From contig JBDRAL010000095.1 in the NCBI GenBank assembly GCA_039793685.1, positions 62,001 to 126,000 of the forward strand: a stretch of 64,000 nt of DNA. Reading direction: 5' to 3'. The notes below the pieces were generated by a model. That model made no database searches. It saw nothing but the letters and a program-made list of their open reading frames with translations, and was not told the origin of the DNA. The DNA is from JAAFHI01 sp039793685. GTDB lineage: Bacteria > Acidobacteriota > Blastocatellia > Chloracidobacteriales > Chloracidobacteriaceae. Both the position numbers and the translations under genes were made by a program. Below are positions 31,869-41,062 of the stretch, one piece after another. Every line of letters begins with the position of its first letter. Position 1 is the stretch's first letter.

Positions 31869-31969
31869 TTCCCATTGAAAGTCGCCGCAAGTTCGTTCAG
31901 TGTTGCGGCACATACCCAAACTCCCAACGAATACTTTCCGAGCCATTTCCGGAATCCGCGGAGCCTTGC

Positions 31970-33016
31970 ATGAAGAAAAATGTTATTCACGCTCACATGG
32001 AGCGAACCGCCCGGACGCTGCTTTTGTGGAACGTGCTTTTGATTGCCGTGGTCGTCGCCGGTTTTCTTTTCTCGTTCCGCTACTTTTACAACTTCGTGCT
32101 TGGTCCGTTTCCGATGGATCGAGGTGAGCTGCTCGCAATCGAAGATCCGGGCAGTCAGTTTCGGTATTTCGTGACGATTGTTGGAGACGAGGGTATCCAG
32201 ACCGGCGCGGCGCGGCTTGAGAACAAAGTGGTCAAGCAGAGCTACAACCTGATTCTCATTCACGACCGGCTTCTCTTTGTCGAGTCCGAAGGAACAACGT
32301 TTTACGGAAAGGAAGCAACCGGGGCGTTGGTGGCGATTCCGTATGAAATTCGGCGAAAGATTGTCGATCCGACGTTGGCGAAAAATCCCGAACTCAGGAA
32401 CCAGGTTCTTCCATTCATGCTTGACGCCACAAGTTTTCGATTGCCCGGGATCATCGGAATTCTCGTCGGTGTTTCATTGATTGGGGTCGGAGGGTGGAAT
32501 ATCCGGCGTGCGCTCATCCAGTTGGGGGACGTCAACCGTCACCCGATGACGAAAGTTCTGGCGCAATTCGGCAACCCCGCGGAGGTCGCGCGTGACATCG
32601 ACGCCGAACATGATCAGGGCGAGCCGGCCCGTTTCGGTGACATCACGATGACTCGCTCGTGGATGGTCCGGAAATCCAGGTTCAACCTTTTCCTTGCTCG
32701 TCTCGACCAGACCTTGTGGGTCTACAAAAAAGTTACCCGGCATTCGGTGAACTTCATCCCGGCCGGGAGTACGCATGCGGTCGTGGTCTGGTTTCGCGGC
32801 GCGAACTTTCCGATAGAGCTTCAAATGCGCGAACGTGTGTGCGATGACCTTTTGGACTTTTTCACAAAGCGGGTACCGTGGGCCCTGTTCGGTTTTGAGT
32901 ACACGCTCGATGCTCACATGCGCCGCGCTCCCTGGGAAATTGCCGACGCTGTCGCGGCGCGCGAGCAGGAATTCAAATCCGCTGCCGCGCGGGAAAATCC
33001 AACCGCCGAGCGTTGA
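31970..33016 (+). CDS. Membrane protein of unknown function, two transmembrane segments
   Basis: A 348-residue protein with membrane segments at about 17-40 (LLLWNVLLIAVVVAGFLF) and 160-180 (IIGILVGVSLIGVGGW). The part between them should be extracytoplasmic and ends before NIRRALIQLGDVNRHP. The C-terminal part is cytoplasmic and includes ARFGDITMTRSWMVRKSRFNLF and FIPAGSTHAVVVWF, which read like a small beta domain. No family was recognised. It is preceded and followed by matching terminators, so it is a single-gene unit. Confidence 0.7.
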   Translation: MKKNVIHAHMERTARTLLLWNVLLIAVVVAGFLFSFRYFYNFVLGPFPMDRGELLAIEDPGSQFRYFVTIVGDEGIQTGAARLENKVVKQSYNLILIHDRLLFVESEGTTFYGKEATGALVAIPYEIRRKIVDPTLAKNPELRNQVLPFMLDATSFRLPGIIGILVGVSLIGVGGWNIRRALIQLGDVNRHPMTKVLAQFGNPAEVARDIDAEHDQGEPARFGDITMTRSWMVRKSRFNLFLARLDQTLWVYKKVTRHSVNFIPAGSTHAVVVWFRGANFPIELQMRERVCDDLLDFFTKRVPWALFGFEYTLDAHMRRAPWEIADAVAAREQEFKSAAARENPTAER

Positions 33017-33037
33017 ATGACTGAACGTTGAAAAGGC

Positions 33038-33082
33038 GAACCGCCGACGGAGGCTCAGGCTTCCGTCGGCGGTTCGGTTTTT
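33038..33082 (+). terminator. Intrinsic terminator, twin of the one at 31827
   Basis: 14-bp stem GAACCGCCGACGGA/TCCGTCGGCGGTTC, loop GGCTCAGGCT, then GGTTTTT. The preceding TTGAAAAGGCGAACC is shared with the first copy, so the unit was duplicated about 1.2 kb apart. Confidence 0.88.
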
Positions 33083-33109
33083 GGAACGGTTTTCCGCGAG
33101 GAGATAAAA

Positions 33110-33688
33110 CTATTTGACCGGTTCGAACGACAGGCCGTTCCATTTGAAACTGCGGACGCGCGGCCCCTTTTCCTTCGGCCCGCGCTTGCCCGCGACGTAA
33201 TGCAGGCCTTCGGCGTCGAGTTCGAGTCTGACGGGGACGACGCCGTCGGTTGCCGATGCCTCGAATTCGGCTTTCTTGAGAAGTTCTTCATTGAGGGCTT
33301 CGAAGTCCACGACTCCCCCGGCGGTCAGGGTGATATTGCTCCATTTGCCGTTGTCGTAGGTCAGCGTCTGGAGAAAACCGCCGCAGGTGCCCGGCGTGCA
33401 GAAATTCACGACGAGAACCACGACCACGACATTATCCTTGCGGATGAACGTTCGTGCCTCACCCCAACTGTCTTCACCTTCCACGCTTTCGGTGAACCGC
33501 ACATGGTCGTCGGTCGAGTCGGCGCTCAGGATCGCGCCGCGTTTTTCCACGGGGGTGGTGAAGTAATCCGTCGGTATTTCGAGGAACAATTCGCGCGCCG
33601 TTTTCGGTTGTCCCGCCCGCGCAATGCCCGTGAGCGACAACGCGGCGTACAGGATGACGAGCGTCAGCGCGATGGATGTGCGTCTCAT
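33110..33688 (-). CDS. Secreted protein of unknown function
   Basis: A 192-residue exported protein. Signal peptide 1-25 ends in GIARA-GQP. The mature protein has KTARELFLEIPTDYFT near its start, a hydrophobic strand VVVVVLVVNFC with two Cys (FCTPGTCGGFL) that could form a disulphide, and LTLTAGGVVDFEALNE-like segments. AGGAAGGA precedes the ATG. It lies 18 bases after the lipoprotein gene at 33707-34456 and is probably in the same operon. Function unknown. Confidence 0.72.
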   Translation of the reverse strand: MRRTSIALTLVILYAALSLTGIARAGQPKTARELFLEIPTDYFTTPVEKRGAILSADSTDDHVRFTESVEGEDSWGEARTFIRKDNVVVVVLVVNFCTPGTCGGFLQTLTYDNGKWSNITLTAGGVVDFEALNEELLKKAEFEASATDGVVPVRLELDAEGLHYVAGKRGPKEKGPRVRSFKWNGLSFEPVK

Positions 33689-33706
33689 GGTTGTCGGTCC
33701 TTCCTG

Positions 33707-34456
33707 TTACTGATTCCCGCCGAGCGGCTTGACGTATTTGTCCCAGAACGCCGACGCGGCCTGTTTGTACGACTGGGGCGCGCCGTTGAAGGCGGGGTCG
33801 AAATCCTTCTTGCCCTTGCGTTCGGCGTCGCTGAAGGCCGGGTCGTTGATAAGGACGCGATTGACGCCGCGGATGGCGTATTTCTTCTCGCCGCTGTGCA
33901 TCATCAGCTTGTACGGCTTGGGCGACACGTCGCAGGTTCCGACCACGTTGTAGACGAACAGATTTTCCGCCACGCCGTCGTCGTCGATGTCGCGCACGTC
34001 GATGGGCGAGACGAGGCCCTCGCCTTCGTCGCAGTCGTTGACCGCGCCGTCGGTGATTTTCCAGAGCAGTTTCGTCTGGCCGTCCTTCACGGCGTAGAGA
34101 TAGCCGAAGATCTTGATCTCGCTGCCGCCGCGGGCGGCGACGGAGGTGGTGACGAACAGCGTGTTTTCGCCGTTGCGGTCGAGCCACTTCGCGCCATCCC
34201 GGATTTCGCCTTCGTGCGCCATGCTTTTCGGCACGGCGTTCTTGTCGAATTTCAGTTTTTCAAACTTCACGGCGGGGGCGACCGGCGCGGGCGTCGTGAC
34301 CGGCGTGGTCACGGCGGGTGTCGCGGGCGGATTCGCCGCCGGTTTTGATTCGGCGGTGGCGTTGTTTTTGGCGCAGCCGACGAGGGAAGCGGCGAGCAGG
34401 CCGCAGGTGATGAACGAAGCGCGCGGGGCGCGGGAAAAAATTTTGAAAAGGGTCAT
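33707..34456 (-). CDS. Lipoprotein of unknown function
   Basis: A 249-residue lipoprotein: basic start, hydrophobic signal (FITCGLLAASLVGC) with lipobox LVGC. A Pro/Thr/Ala-rich linker follows (TPAVTTPVTTPAP). The folded part has VRDIDDDGVAENLFVYNVVGTCDVSP, similar to calcium-binding or VCBS-type loops, and ends in ASAFWDKYVKPLGG. The M0069-like pattern with DIDDDGV is seen in other envelope proteins of unknown role. ATG at 34456 has GGAGG upstream. First gene of a two-gene unit with the secreted protein at 33110. Confidence 0.75.
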   Translation of the reverse strand: MTLFKIFSRAPRASFITCGLLAASLVGCAKNNATAESKPAANPPATPAVTTPVTTPAPVAPAVKFEKLKFDKNAVPKSMAHEGEIRDGAKWLDRNGENTLFVTTSVAARGGSEIKIFGYLYAVKDGQTKLLWKITDGAVNDCDEGEGLVSPIDVRDIDDDGVAENLFVYNVVGTCDVSPKPYKLMMHSGEKKYAIRGVNRVLINDPAFSDAERKGKKDFDPAFNGAPQSYKQAASAFWDKYVKPLGGNQ

Positions 34457-34619
34457 GGCGTTTTGCCTCCACCGCCATAAGCGAGAAAATTCGCCTGGCG
34501 GTATCACCTCTTTCAGAAAAATGCGGGCCGGAGATTTTCAAAGCGAGGAAATCCGCTTCGCTGATGGCGAACAGGGGTGGTAATGTTGCGGTACACCACA
34601 TTGCCATCAGAAAACCGCC

Positions 34620-36131
34620 ATGCCAGTCACCGATTCATCACAACCGACGGTGCCGTCCGCGTCTCCCCGCGCGGCGCTGGAGAGTGTCCGTTCGGGCCTC
34701 CCCCCGCAAACCCTCGATGCCTATCTGGGCGAGTGGGAAACTTTTTTCGATGAGTACGCCACGGTCATCGATCAGTGGCATGGCCGGAACGCGGGCTACC
34801 ATCAGGCCATCGCATCACTCGGGCGTTTTCATGTGCCGCCGGGCATGCGGGTGCTTGAAATCGGCAGCGGAAACGGCGACCTGCTCGCGGCGCTTGAGCC
34901 GTCTCACGGCGTCGGTATCGATTTGTCCCCGCGCATGGTCGCGCGGGCGGCGGAAAAGTATCCGCACCTGACATTCCGGCGCGGGGCGGCGGAACGGCTC
35001 GCCGTCGAGGATGGGCCGTTCGACTACATCGTGCTTTCGGATCTGGTCGGATACCTCTACGACATTCGGCTCGCCTTCGAAAAACTGCGCCCCTACTGCC
35101 ATCCGCAGACCCGCATCGTCATCAACTGGTACAGCCGGCTATGGCAGCCGATTCTGACGACGGCGGAAAAGCTCGGTCTGAAATATCCCCAGCCGCTGCT
35201 CAACTGGACGACCCGCGGCGACATTTCCAACCTGCTCGCGCTGGCGGGTTTCGAAGTGGTTCATGAGCGCGAGCACATGCTCATGCCCAAGCGGATTCCC
35301 GGCGTTTCGTACCTGTTGAACCGGTTCGCGGCGCACCTGCCCGGGTTTCAGTGGATGTGTCTGACGAACTGGATCGTGGCCCGGCCAATCGGGCTTCCGG
35401 AACCGACCCCGCCGGTGGTGAGCATCGTCTGTCCCTGCCGGAACGAGGAAGGCAACATTCCCGACATCGTGCGACGCCTGCCCTACCTCGGCTCGCACAC
35501 CGAACTGATTTTCGTCGAGGGACATTCGAAGGACGGCACGCTCGACGCCTGCCACAAGGCGGCGGCGGAGAATCCCGACCGCGACATCACCGTGTTGCGT
35601 CAGACGGGCAAGGGCAAGGCGGACGCGGTCTGGCTCGGGTTCGAAAAAGCCAAAGGCGATGTGCTGATCATTCTCGATGCCGATCTGAGCGTGGCCCCCG
35701 AAGACCTCATCCAGTTTTACGATGCCCTTGTCAGCGGCAAGGGAGAGTTCATCAACGGTTCGCGCCTCGTCTACACCATGGATCCGAAGGCGATGCGGTT
35801 TCTGAATCTTCTCGGGAATAAATTCTTCGCTTTTCTGCTTAGTCAATTGATCGGACAGTCGGTCAAGGACACGCTCTGTGGAACGAAAGTCATGTGGCGG
35901 GAGAGTTACCAGCGTCTCGCCGCCGGGCGAACCTACTTCGGCTACTTTGACCCGTTCGGCGATTTCGATCTGATTTTCGGCGCTTCCAAGCTCAATCTGA
36001 AAATCGTCGAACTGCCGGTTCGCTATCGCCAGCGGGTGTACGGCGATACCAACATCAGTCGTTTTTCCGACGGCTGGCTGCTTTTGAAAATGTCGGCCCG
36101 CGCCGCCCTGAAGCTCTTCTTCACCGCATGA
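34620..36131 (+). CDS. SAM methyltransferase fused to GT2 glycosyltransferase
   Basis: A 503-residue fusion. Residues about 30-250 are a class I methyltransferase (motif I VLEIGSGNGDLL, VGIDLSPRMV, FDYIVLSDLVGYL). Residues about 265-503 are a GT2 family glycosyltransferase of the dolichol-phosphate-mannose synthase type (VVSIVCPCRNEEGNIPDIV, GKGKADAVWLGF, LDADLSVAPED with the DxD-like motif, NGSRLVYTMDPKAMRF, CGTKVMW). It probably makes a polyprenyl-phosphate sugar in the cytoplasm for the membrane transferase two genes on. It overlaps the next gene by 4 bases. Confidence 0.88.
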   Translation: MPVTDSSQPTVPSASPRAALESVRSGLPPQTLDAYLGEWETFFDEYATVIDQWHGRNAGYHQAIASLGRFHVPPGMRVLEIGSGNGDLLAALEPSHGVGIDLSPRMVARAAEKYPHLTFRRGAAERLAVEDGPFDYIVLSDLVGYLYDIRLAFEKLRPYCHPQTRIVINWYSRLWQPILTTAEKLGLKYPQPLLNWTTRGDISNLLALAGFEVVHEREHMLMPKRIPGVSYLLNRFAAHLPGFQWMCLTNWIVARPIGLPEPTPPVVSIVCPCRNEEGNIPDIVRRLPYLGSHTELIFVEGHSKDGTLDACHKAAAENPDRDITVLRQTGKGKADAVWLGFEKAKGDVLIILDADLSVAPEDLIQFYDALVSGKGEFINGSRLVYTMDPKAMRFLNLLGNKFFAFLLSQLIGQSVKDTLCGTKVMWRESYQRLAAGRTYFGYFDPFGDFDLIFGASKLNLKIVELPVRYRQRVYGDTNISRFSDGWLLLKMSARAALKLFFTA

Positions 36132-36850
36132 CATCGCCCGTGACCGATCAGGATTACATTCAGCGTCACCGCGCGGTCTGGGCAAAGCGGCCCGACCTGC
36201 GCGCGGCCTACCAGACCTATTTCGAGCTTCTGAAGACGGCGGTCGGTGACCGGCGTCCCGTGGTGGAACTCGGTTCGGGGCCGGGATTCTTCAGGGAATA
36301 CTGGCCGGAACTGGTGACGACGGACATCGTGGCCAATGCGTGGATTGATCACGTCTGCGATGCGTGGCGGCTTCCGTTCGAAAGCGGATCGGTCGGCGCG
36401 CTCGTGATGATCGACGTGGTGCATCACCTGCCGAAGCCGCTCGATTTCGTGGCCGAGGCGGCGCGGGTGCTGCGTCCGGGCGGGCGGCTGGCGCTCATCG
36501 AACCGTGGATTACCCCCCTTTCCTTTATCCTTTATCGCTATTTTCACCACGAGGACTGCTCGTTCGACTTCACCATCGACGAACCGTTCGGGAAGGGTGA
36601 CAAGGATGCGTTTGACGGAAACGCGGTCATCCCCTACCGACTGTTCAAGACGCCCGGCGTGTTCGAGGCGTTCGAGCGGGTCACTCTGCGGCCATTCCTC
36701 GGATTGCCGTACCTTGCGACACTCGGTTTCAAGCGGACGACTCCCATGCCGGGGATCGCGCTCGGGTTCGCGAACGTTTGCGAGACGCTGTTCACGCCCT
36801 TTCGCCCGCTCGGGGCGACCCGTGTCTTTGGCGTCTGGGAGAAACGATGA
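36128..36850 (+). CDS. Class I SAM-dependent methyltransferase
   Basis: A 240-residue Methyltransf_11-type enzyme: VVELGSGPGFF (motif I), LPFESGSVGALVMIDVVHHLPKPL (motif IV area), VLRPGGRLALIEPW (motif VI). A following basic/aromatic region (FILYRYFHHEDCSFDF) suggests a lipid or polyprenyl substrate. It is the middle gene of a three-gene operon, with ATGA overlaps at both ends, between the methyltransferase-GT2 fusion and the membrane glycosyltransferase. The sugar or lipid that it methylates is unknown. Confidence 0.88.
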   Translation: MTSPVTDQDYIQRHRAVWAKRPDLRAAYQTYFELLKTAVGDRRPVVELGSGPGFFREYWPELVTTDIVANAWIDHVCDAWRLPFESGSVGALVMIDVVHHLPKPLDFVAEAARVLRPGGRLALIEPWITPLSFILYRYFHHEDCSFDFTIDEPFGKGDKDAFDGNAVIPYRLFKTPGVFEAFERVTLRPFLGLPYLATLGFKRTTPMPGIALGFANVCETLFTPFRPLGATRVFGVWEKR

Positions 36851-38718
36851 GTTTTTTACCCGATTTGACGCCGGGACGCCGGGACGCAGTCCTGCGCTGG
36901 GGCGGAACGGCGGCGTTGGTGGTCACCTTCATCGTGTTCGCGGCGGTGAGCTGGAGAAAATGGCCTGACCTCATCATCGACTTCGGAATCGACCTCTACA
37001 TCCCCTGGCGCATCACGGCGGGCGAACATCTCTATCTCGACATCGCCTGGAAGAACGGGCCTTTCTCGCAGTATCTCAACGCGCTCTGGTTCAAGCTGTT
37101 CGGCGTCTCGCTCTCCTCGCTGATTTTTCCGAATCTCGTCATCATCGCCGCCCTGACGTGGCTCATTCGAACCATTTTCGCAAAAATCATTTCTCCCTTC
37201 GCGGGAATGACGGCGGCACTCGGGTTCCTCGTCCTTTTCGCATTTTCCCAGTTCATCAGCTTCGGGAATTACAATTATGTGTGTCCGTATCGTCACGAGC
37301 AGACCCACGGCATCTTTTTTTCGGTCCTGGCGCTGTATTTCCTGACCCGGACGGATGAGGACCGTTCAGCCCGGTGGTACTGGCTGAGCGGAATCGCGCT
37401 GGGCATCGTTTTCCTGACCAAGATTGAACTGATGGTTGCGGCGGCGGCGGCGGTCGGCGGCGGAGTGGTTCTCGCTTCCCTGACGGAAGGCGTCCCGCGC
37501 CGGATGCTCGTCGCGCGGGTGGGGGCGTTGCTCGGCGGCGGCCTGATTCCACCGGTGATTGCCCTGGCGATGCTGGCGACCCGCATGCCGTTCGGCGTGG
37601 CGCTTCAGGGGACGCTCGGCAATTGGGCCTACATCCTCGGAACCGGGGTCGCGAGCCAGCCCTTCTTTCAGGCCGTCACCGGGTTCGACACGGCTGATCG
37701 AAACATCGCGCTGATGCTGTTGCAGTTTCTGGTTCTGGCCGGAATCGCCACCGCCGGAATGGTGGCCGAAGCCCTGTTGCGTGGCGTGGGGCGCACGCGC
37801 TGGGTCGTCGCTGCGGGGCTGGTCCTTGTGGTCGCTGCCGCGGCGCTCTGGTGGGTGGAATGGTATGACTTGCCGCGGGCGTTTCCGATTGTTCTGGTTT
37901 TTCTCCTGGCGAAAACGATTCAGGAGTGTCTGCGTGAAAAAGAAGACCCGCGGCTTCGGTTCAGGCTGACTGGTTTGGCAACCTGGATGATCTTCTCGCT
38001 GGCATTGCTCGCGAAAACGATTCTGGCCACCCACATCACCCACTATGGGTTCATTCTCGCCATGCCCGCCACGCTGGTGATTCTGGCCTACCTGCTGTTT
38101 GTCGTACCTGTCCGTCTCCGACTGTCCTCACCGAACGCGGGGTGGTTTTTTCAGGCCACGATGGTGGGCTTTACAATCGCGATACTGGTCGCCCATACGA
38201 TAATTTCCTTTCGGTTCTACTCGTGGAAAAACTTTTCGGTGGGAAGCGGCGGTGACCGGATGGTCACTTATGCGCGGCCATACAGCGTCAAGGGACCGAT
38301 TCTGGCCGACGCACTGAAGGGAATCGAGGCGTTTGTGCCCCCGGACGGGACGCTGGTGGTCCTGCCCGAGGGAATCACGCTCAACTACCTCGCCCGGCGG
38401 CGGAGTTCACTGCCCTACACAGTTTTTGATCCCTATGATCTGGCGACGTTCGGCGGCGAAGCGGTGGTCCTCAATGTCATGAAACAAAAGAAGCCCGACT
38501 ACATCGTGCTGCTCGACCGCCAGATGGCCGAATACGGTGTCGGCCAGTTCGGAGAGGACCCGAACTACGGCAAAATCACCATGGAGTGGATCGCGACGGA
38601 ATACCGCGCCGTGCGACTCGACGGCAATCTTCCGCTTCAGGGAAAGGGCTTCGGCATTCTGCTGCTTCAGCGGAAGGATTTGCCGCCGCCGCCCGGTGGG
38701 GCGGTGCAGACGCGGTAA
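36847..38718 (+). CDS. Polytopic membrane glycosyltransferase-like protein (PMT/ArnT type)
   Basis: A 623-residue protein with about 11-12 hydrophobic segments followed by a soluble C-terminal domain (from about 475). The line DLYIPWRITAGEHLYLDIAWKNGP...NALWFKLFG is the first periplasmic loop of GT-C family transferases (PMT_2), which use polyprenyl-phosphate sugars. The upstream GT2 enzyme could supply that donor. The ATG overlaps the methyltransferase stop (ATGA at 36847), so translation is coupled. Target (lipid A, protein or another envelope glycan) is unknown. It ends 6 bases before the convergent HtrA gene, with no separate terminator seen. Confidence 0.82.
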   Translation: MSFLPDLTPGRRDAVLRWGGTAALVVTFIVFAAVSWRKWPDLIIDFGIDLYIPWRITAGEHLYLDIAWKNGPFSQYLNALWFKLFGVSLSSLIFPNLVIIAALTWLIRTIFAKIISPFAGMTAALGFLVLFAFSQFISFGNYNYVCPYRHEQTHGIFFSVLALYFLTRTDEDRSARWYWLSGIALGIVFLTKIELMVAAAAAVGGGVVLASLTEGVPRRMLVARVGALLGGGLIPPVIALAMLATRMPFGVALQGTLGNWAYILGTGVASQPFFQAVTGFDTADRNIALMLLQFLVLAGIATAGMVAEALLRGVGRTRWVVAAGLVLVVAAAALWWVEWYDLPRAFPIVLVFLLAKTIQECLREKEDPRLRFRLTGLATWMIFSLALLAKTILATHITHYGFILAMPATLVILAYLLFVVPVRLRLSSPNAGWFFQATMVGFTIAILVAHTIISFRFYSWKNFSVGSGGDRMVTYARPYSVKGPILADALKGIEAFVPPDGTLVVLPEGITLNYLARRRSSLPYTVFDPYDLATFGGEAVVLNVMKQKKPDYIVLLDRQMAEYGVGQFGEDPNYGKITMEWIATEYRAVRLDGNLPLQGKGFGILLLQRKDLPPPPGGAVQTR

Positions 38719-38724
38719 TCGCCG

Positions 38725-40182
38725 TTACGGCATCGTCAGTGACAAATAGTTGATTGCCAGCCGCCGGTCGCCAGCCGCCGTACGGCCACCGGCGGGGCGC
38801 TTGACCATCAGCACCACATCGTCGCCGGGACGCAGCAGCGAGGTCACTTCCTCGAAATCCGCCTGCGTCCGCACCGGTTTGCGGTTGATGGAAACAATCA
38901 GGCTTCCCTCGGTCAGCCCGACTTCGGCGGCAACGCCGAACGGACTGACGCCCGTCACCAGCACGCCGTCCGGGTCGGCATAAAGGTTTTCCAGTCCAAG
39001 CAGTTTCAACTTGATCGGGGTGGCCGTCGCGACCTGAATGCCGAGCCGCCGCTGGACCGGGCGTTCGTCGTCGGTGGTCGGCGAATTGGCGTTGCCGCCT
39101 TTGCGTTCGATGCGCGGCGGCCCCGTGCGCGCCGGGGGCGAGTAGCGTTCTTCGGTGCGGAGTTCGGTCGAGCGGAGCTTGCCGTCGCGGATGTAACCGA
39201 TACGCACCGTCGTATCGCCGGGCGTCGAAGCCAGGTCGCGGATGAGGTCGCGGTCGTTGAGAACCTTGCGGTCGTTGAACTCGACGATCACGTCGCCACT
39301 CCGCAATCCGGCGGTTTCGGCGGGGCCGCCTTCATCCAGAAATTGAACCAGCGCCCCCTCCGGACCGGGCAGGTTGTAAATCCGGGCGAACTGCGGCGTC
39401 ACGCGGTCAACGTAGATGCCGAGCAGGCTGCGCGAGACGCTGCCGCGTTCGATGAGTTGCCGCGTCACGTCGCGGACCGTCTGCGCGGGCAGCGCAAAGC
39501 CGATCCCGCTGTAACCGCCGTCGCGCGAGGCGATGAGCGTGTTGACACCGACCACTTCCCCGTTGAGGTTGAGCAGCGGCCCGCCGGAATTGCCAGGATT
39601 GATGGCCGCGTCGGTCTGAAGAAACTGCTGGAGCGTGTTGCGCCGGTCGGTCACGCGCTCCTTCGCGCTGATGATGCCGGTCGTAACGGTCTGTTCGAGG
39701 CCGAACGGGCTGCCGATGGCGATGACCCAGTCGCCGACGCGAAGAATGTCGGAATCTCCGAATGCGAGCGGTTGAAGCCCGCCGCGCGGCTGAATCTTCA
39801 CGATGGCGAGGTCGGTTTCGGCATCTCCGGCGAGGAACTTCCCGGCGTATTGCGTGCTGTCCGCCAGCCGGACCGTGATGCGGTTTGCCGATTGGACCAC
39901 ATGAAGATTGGTAACGACATGGCCCTCGCGGTCGATGATGAATCCCGAACCGGTCGCCCCGCCCGTGCCCTGTGCGGTCGGCGCGTCCACGGTGCTGATG
40001 TTGACCACGCTCGTCCGGGCCTTCTGGGCCACGACCGCAAACGAAGAACTCAGCGCGTTGAGCGTTTCCTGCGGCGGCGCGGCCTGCGGCGCGGGCGCGG
40101 CGAGTCGCCAGCCGACGCCGCTGCCGAGCGCGACGGTAAAAAGACAGGTCAGCAGCGAGAGTGTTCGGCGGGATTCGGTCAT
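38725..40182 (-). CDS. HtrA/DegP-type serine protease with two PDZ domains
   Basis: A 485-residue periplasmic protease and quality-control factor. N-terminal signal or anchor (about 8-30). The trypsin-like domain has His94 (TNLHVV), Asp124 (ETDLAIVK) and Ser199 (GNSGGPLL). The two PDZ domains are at about 255-345 (FLDEGGPAETAGLRSGDVIVEFN) and 385-475 (VSPFGVAAEVGLTEGSLIVSIN), separated by an Arg/Pro-rich linker. Order and length fit DegP/DegQ. It follows the low-molecular-weight phosphatase gene by 5 bases and is probably co-transcribed with it. Confidence 0.93.
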   Translation of the reverse strand: MTESRRTLSLLTCLFTVALGSGVGWRLAAPAPQAAPPQETLNALSSSFAVVAQKARTSVVNISTVDAPTAQGTGGATGSGFIIDREGHVVTNLHVVQSANRITVRLADSTQYAGKFLAGDAETDLAIVKIQPRGGLQPLAFGDSDILRVGDWVIAIGSPFGLEQTVTTGIISAKERVTDRRNTLQQFLQTDAAINPGNSGGPLLNLNGEVVGVNTLIASRDGGYSGIGFALPAQTVRDVTRQLIERGSVSRSLLGIYVDRVTPQFARIYNLPGPEGALVQFLDEGGPAETAGLRSGDVIVEFNDRKVLNDRDLIRDLASTPGDTTVRIGYIRDGKLRSTELRTEERYSPPARTGPPRIERKGGNANSPTTDDERPVQRRLGIQVATATPIKLKLLGLENLYADPDGVLVTGVSPFGVAAEVGLTEGSLIVSINRKPVRTQADFEEVTSLLRPGDDVVLMVKRPAGGRTAAGDRRLAINYLSLTMP

Positions 40183-40187
40183 GCGGG

Positions 40188-40661
40188 TTACTTCTCTTCC
40201 TGAATGGCGGTCAGCAGGCCGCGTGAAGCGTCCTCGATCATGTCGAGGACGCGTTCGAAACCATCGGGACCGCCGTAGTACGGATCAGGCACTTCCGCGA
40301 CGCCGAGATGCGGCGCGAAGTCGCGCAGAAACAGTTTCACCACATGTGAACGCCCGCGCGGACACATGGATTCAAGAATTTCCAGATTCCATTTATCCAT
40401 CGCGATGACGTAGTCGAATTCGTTGAAATCGGCGCGTTCGACCTGCCGCCCGCGCAGGTGGCCGAGTTCATAACCGCGCCGCCGTGCCGCCGCCTGCGAG
40501 CGCCGGTCGGGCGGATCGCCGATGTGGTAGTCGTGCGTGCCCGCCGAATCCACGTCAATGAGGTCGGCCAGACCCGCCTCGGCTACGAATCTGGTGAAAA
40601 CGCCCTCGGCCGTGGGCGAGCGGCAGATGTTTCCGGTACAAACGAACAGAACGCGCTTCAT
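40188..40661 (-). CDS. Low-molecular-weight protein tyrosine phosphatase
   Basis: A 157-residue LMW-PTP. The P-loop is CTGNICRS (Cys8 nucleophile, Arg14), and the general acid Asp lies in VPDPYYGG near residue 126. In bacteria these enzymes often control exopolysaccharide kinases or, in the arsenate-reductase subfamily, reduce arsenate; DPYY favours the phosphatase subfamily. It is the first gene of a unit with htrA. Its ATG is directly preceded by a GAAGATT-type heptad arm (40665-40733), so it has no visible Shine-Dalgarno sequence. Confidence 0.93.
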   Translation of the reverse strand: MKRVLFVCTGNICRSPTAEGVFTRFVAEAGLADLIDVDSAGTHDYHIGDPPDRRSQAAARRRGYELGHLRGRQVERADFNEFDYVIAMDKWNLEILESMCPRGRSHVVKLFLRDFAPHLGVAEVPDPYYGGPDGFERVLDMIEDASRGLLTAIQEEK

Positions 40662-40664
40662 GAA

Positions 40665-41013
40665 TTTTCGATTGAAGATTTTTGAATTGAAGATTTTGAA
40701 TTGAAGATTTTCGAATGAAGATTGAAGATTTTCGGCTTTCGTTTCAATGGTTCGGGGCGGGTAGGGGGCGGTGAACGAAGAAAGGTCCGTCCTTAATCGA
40801 AAATCTTCAATCGAAAATCTTCAATTCATCGTTTCAACGTCTGATGGCGGTTACGAGTCGTCGAACAACGCAAGCCGGTTTCCCCAATCGAAAATCTTCA
40901 ATCAAAAATCTTCAATTCATCGTTTCAATGGCTCGGGGCGGACCGGTGATGGACCGATGAACGGCGGAAGGTCGTTCCCCAATCGAAAATCTTCAATCGA
41001 AAATCTTCAATTC
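40665..41013. repeat. GAAGATT heptad locus with three right arms
   Basis: Left arm 40665-40733. Three right arms (AATCTTC type) at 40794-40830, 40885-40920 and 40981-41013. The right arms sit in partly duplicated units of roughly 90 bases containing TTTCAATGG-TCGGGGCGG. The locus fills the 400-base space between the phosphatase and folK; no gene is seen in it. Confidence 0.85.
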
Positions 41014-41062
41014 GTAGTATCGTCGATTTTCAACACTTTCCCGTCCCTGGATTTGCGGCCCG

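Noticed and set aside
29800..31890. 696-codon open frame antisense to the S9 peptidase
   Set aside because: High G+C codon bias leaves the complementary strand open. The sense frame has a signal peptide, catalytic triad and ribosome site; the antisense protein is Arg/Ala/Val-rich without motifs.
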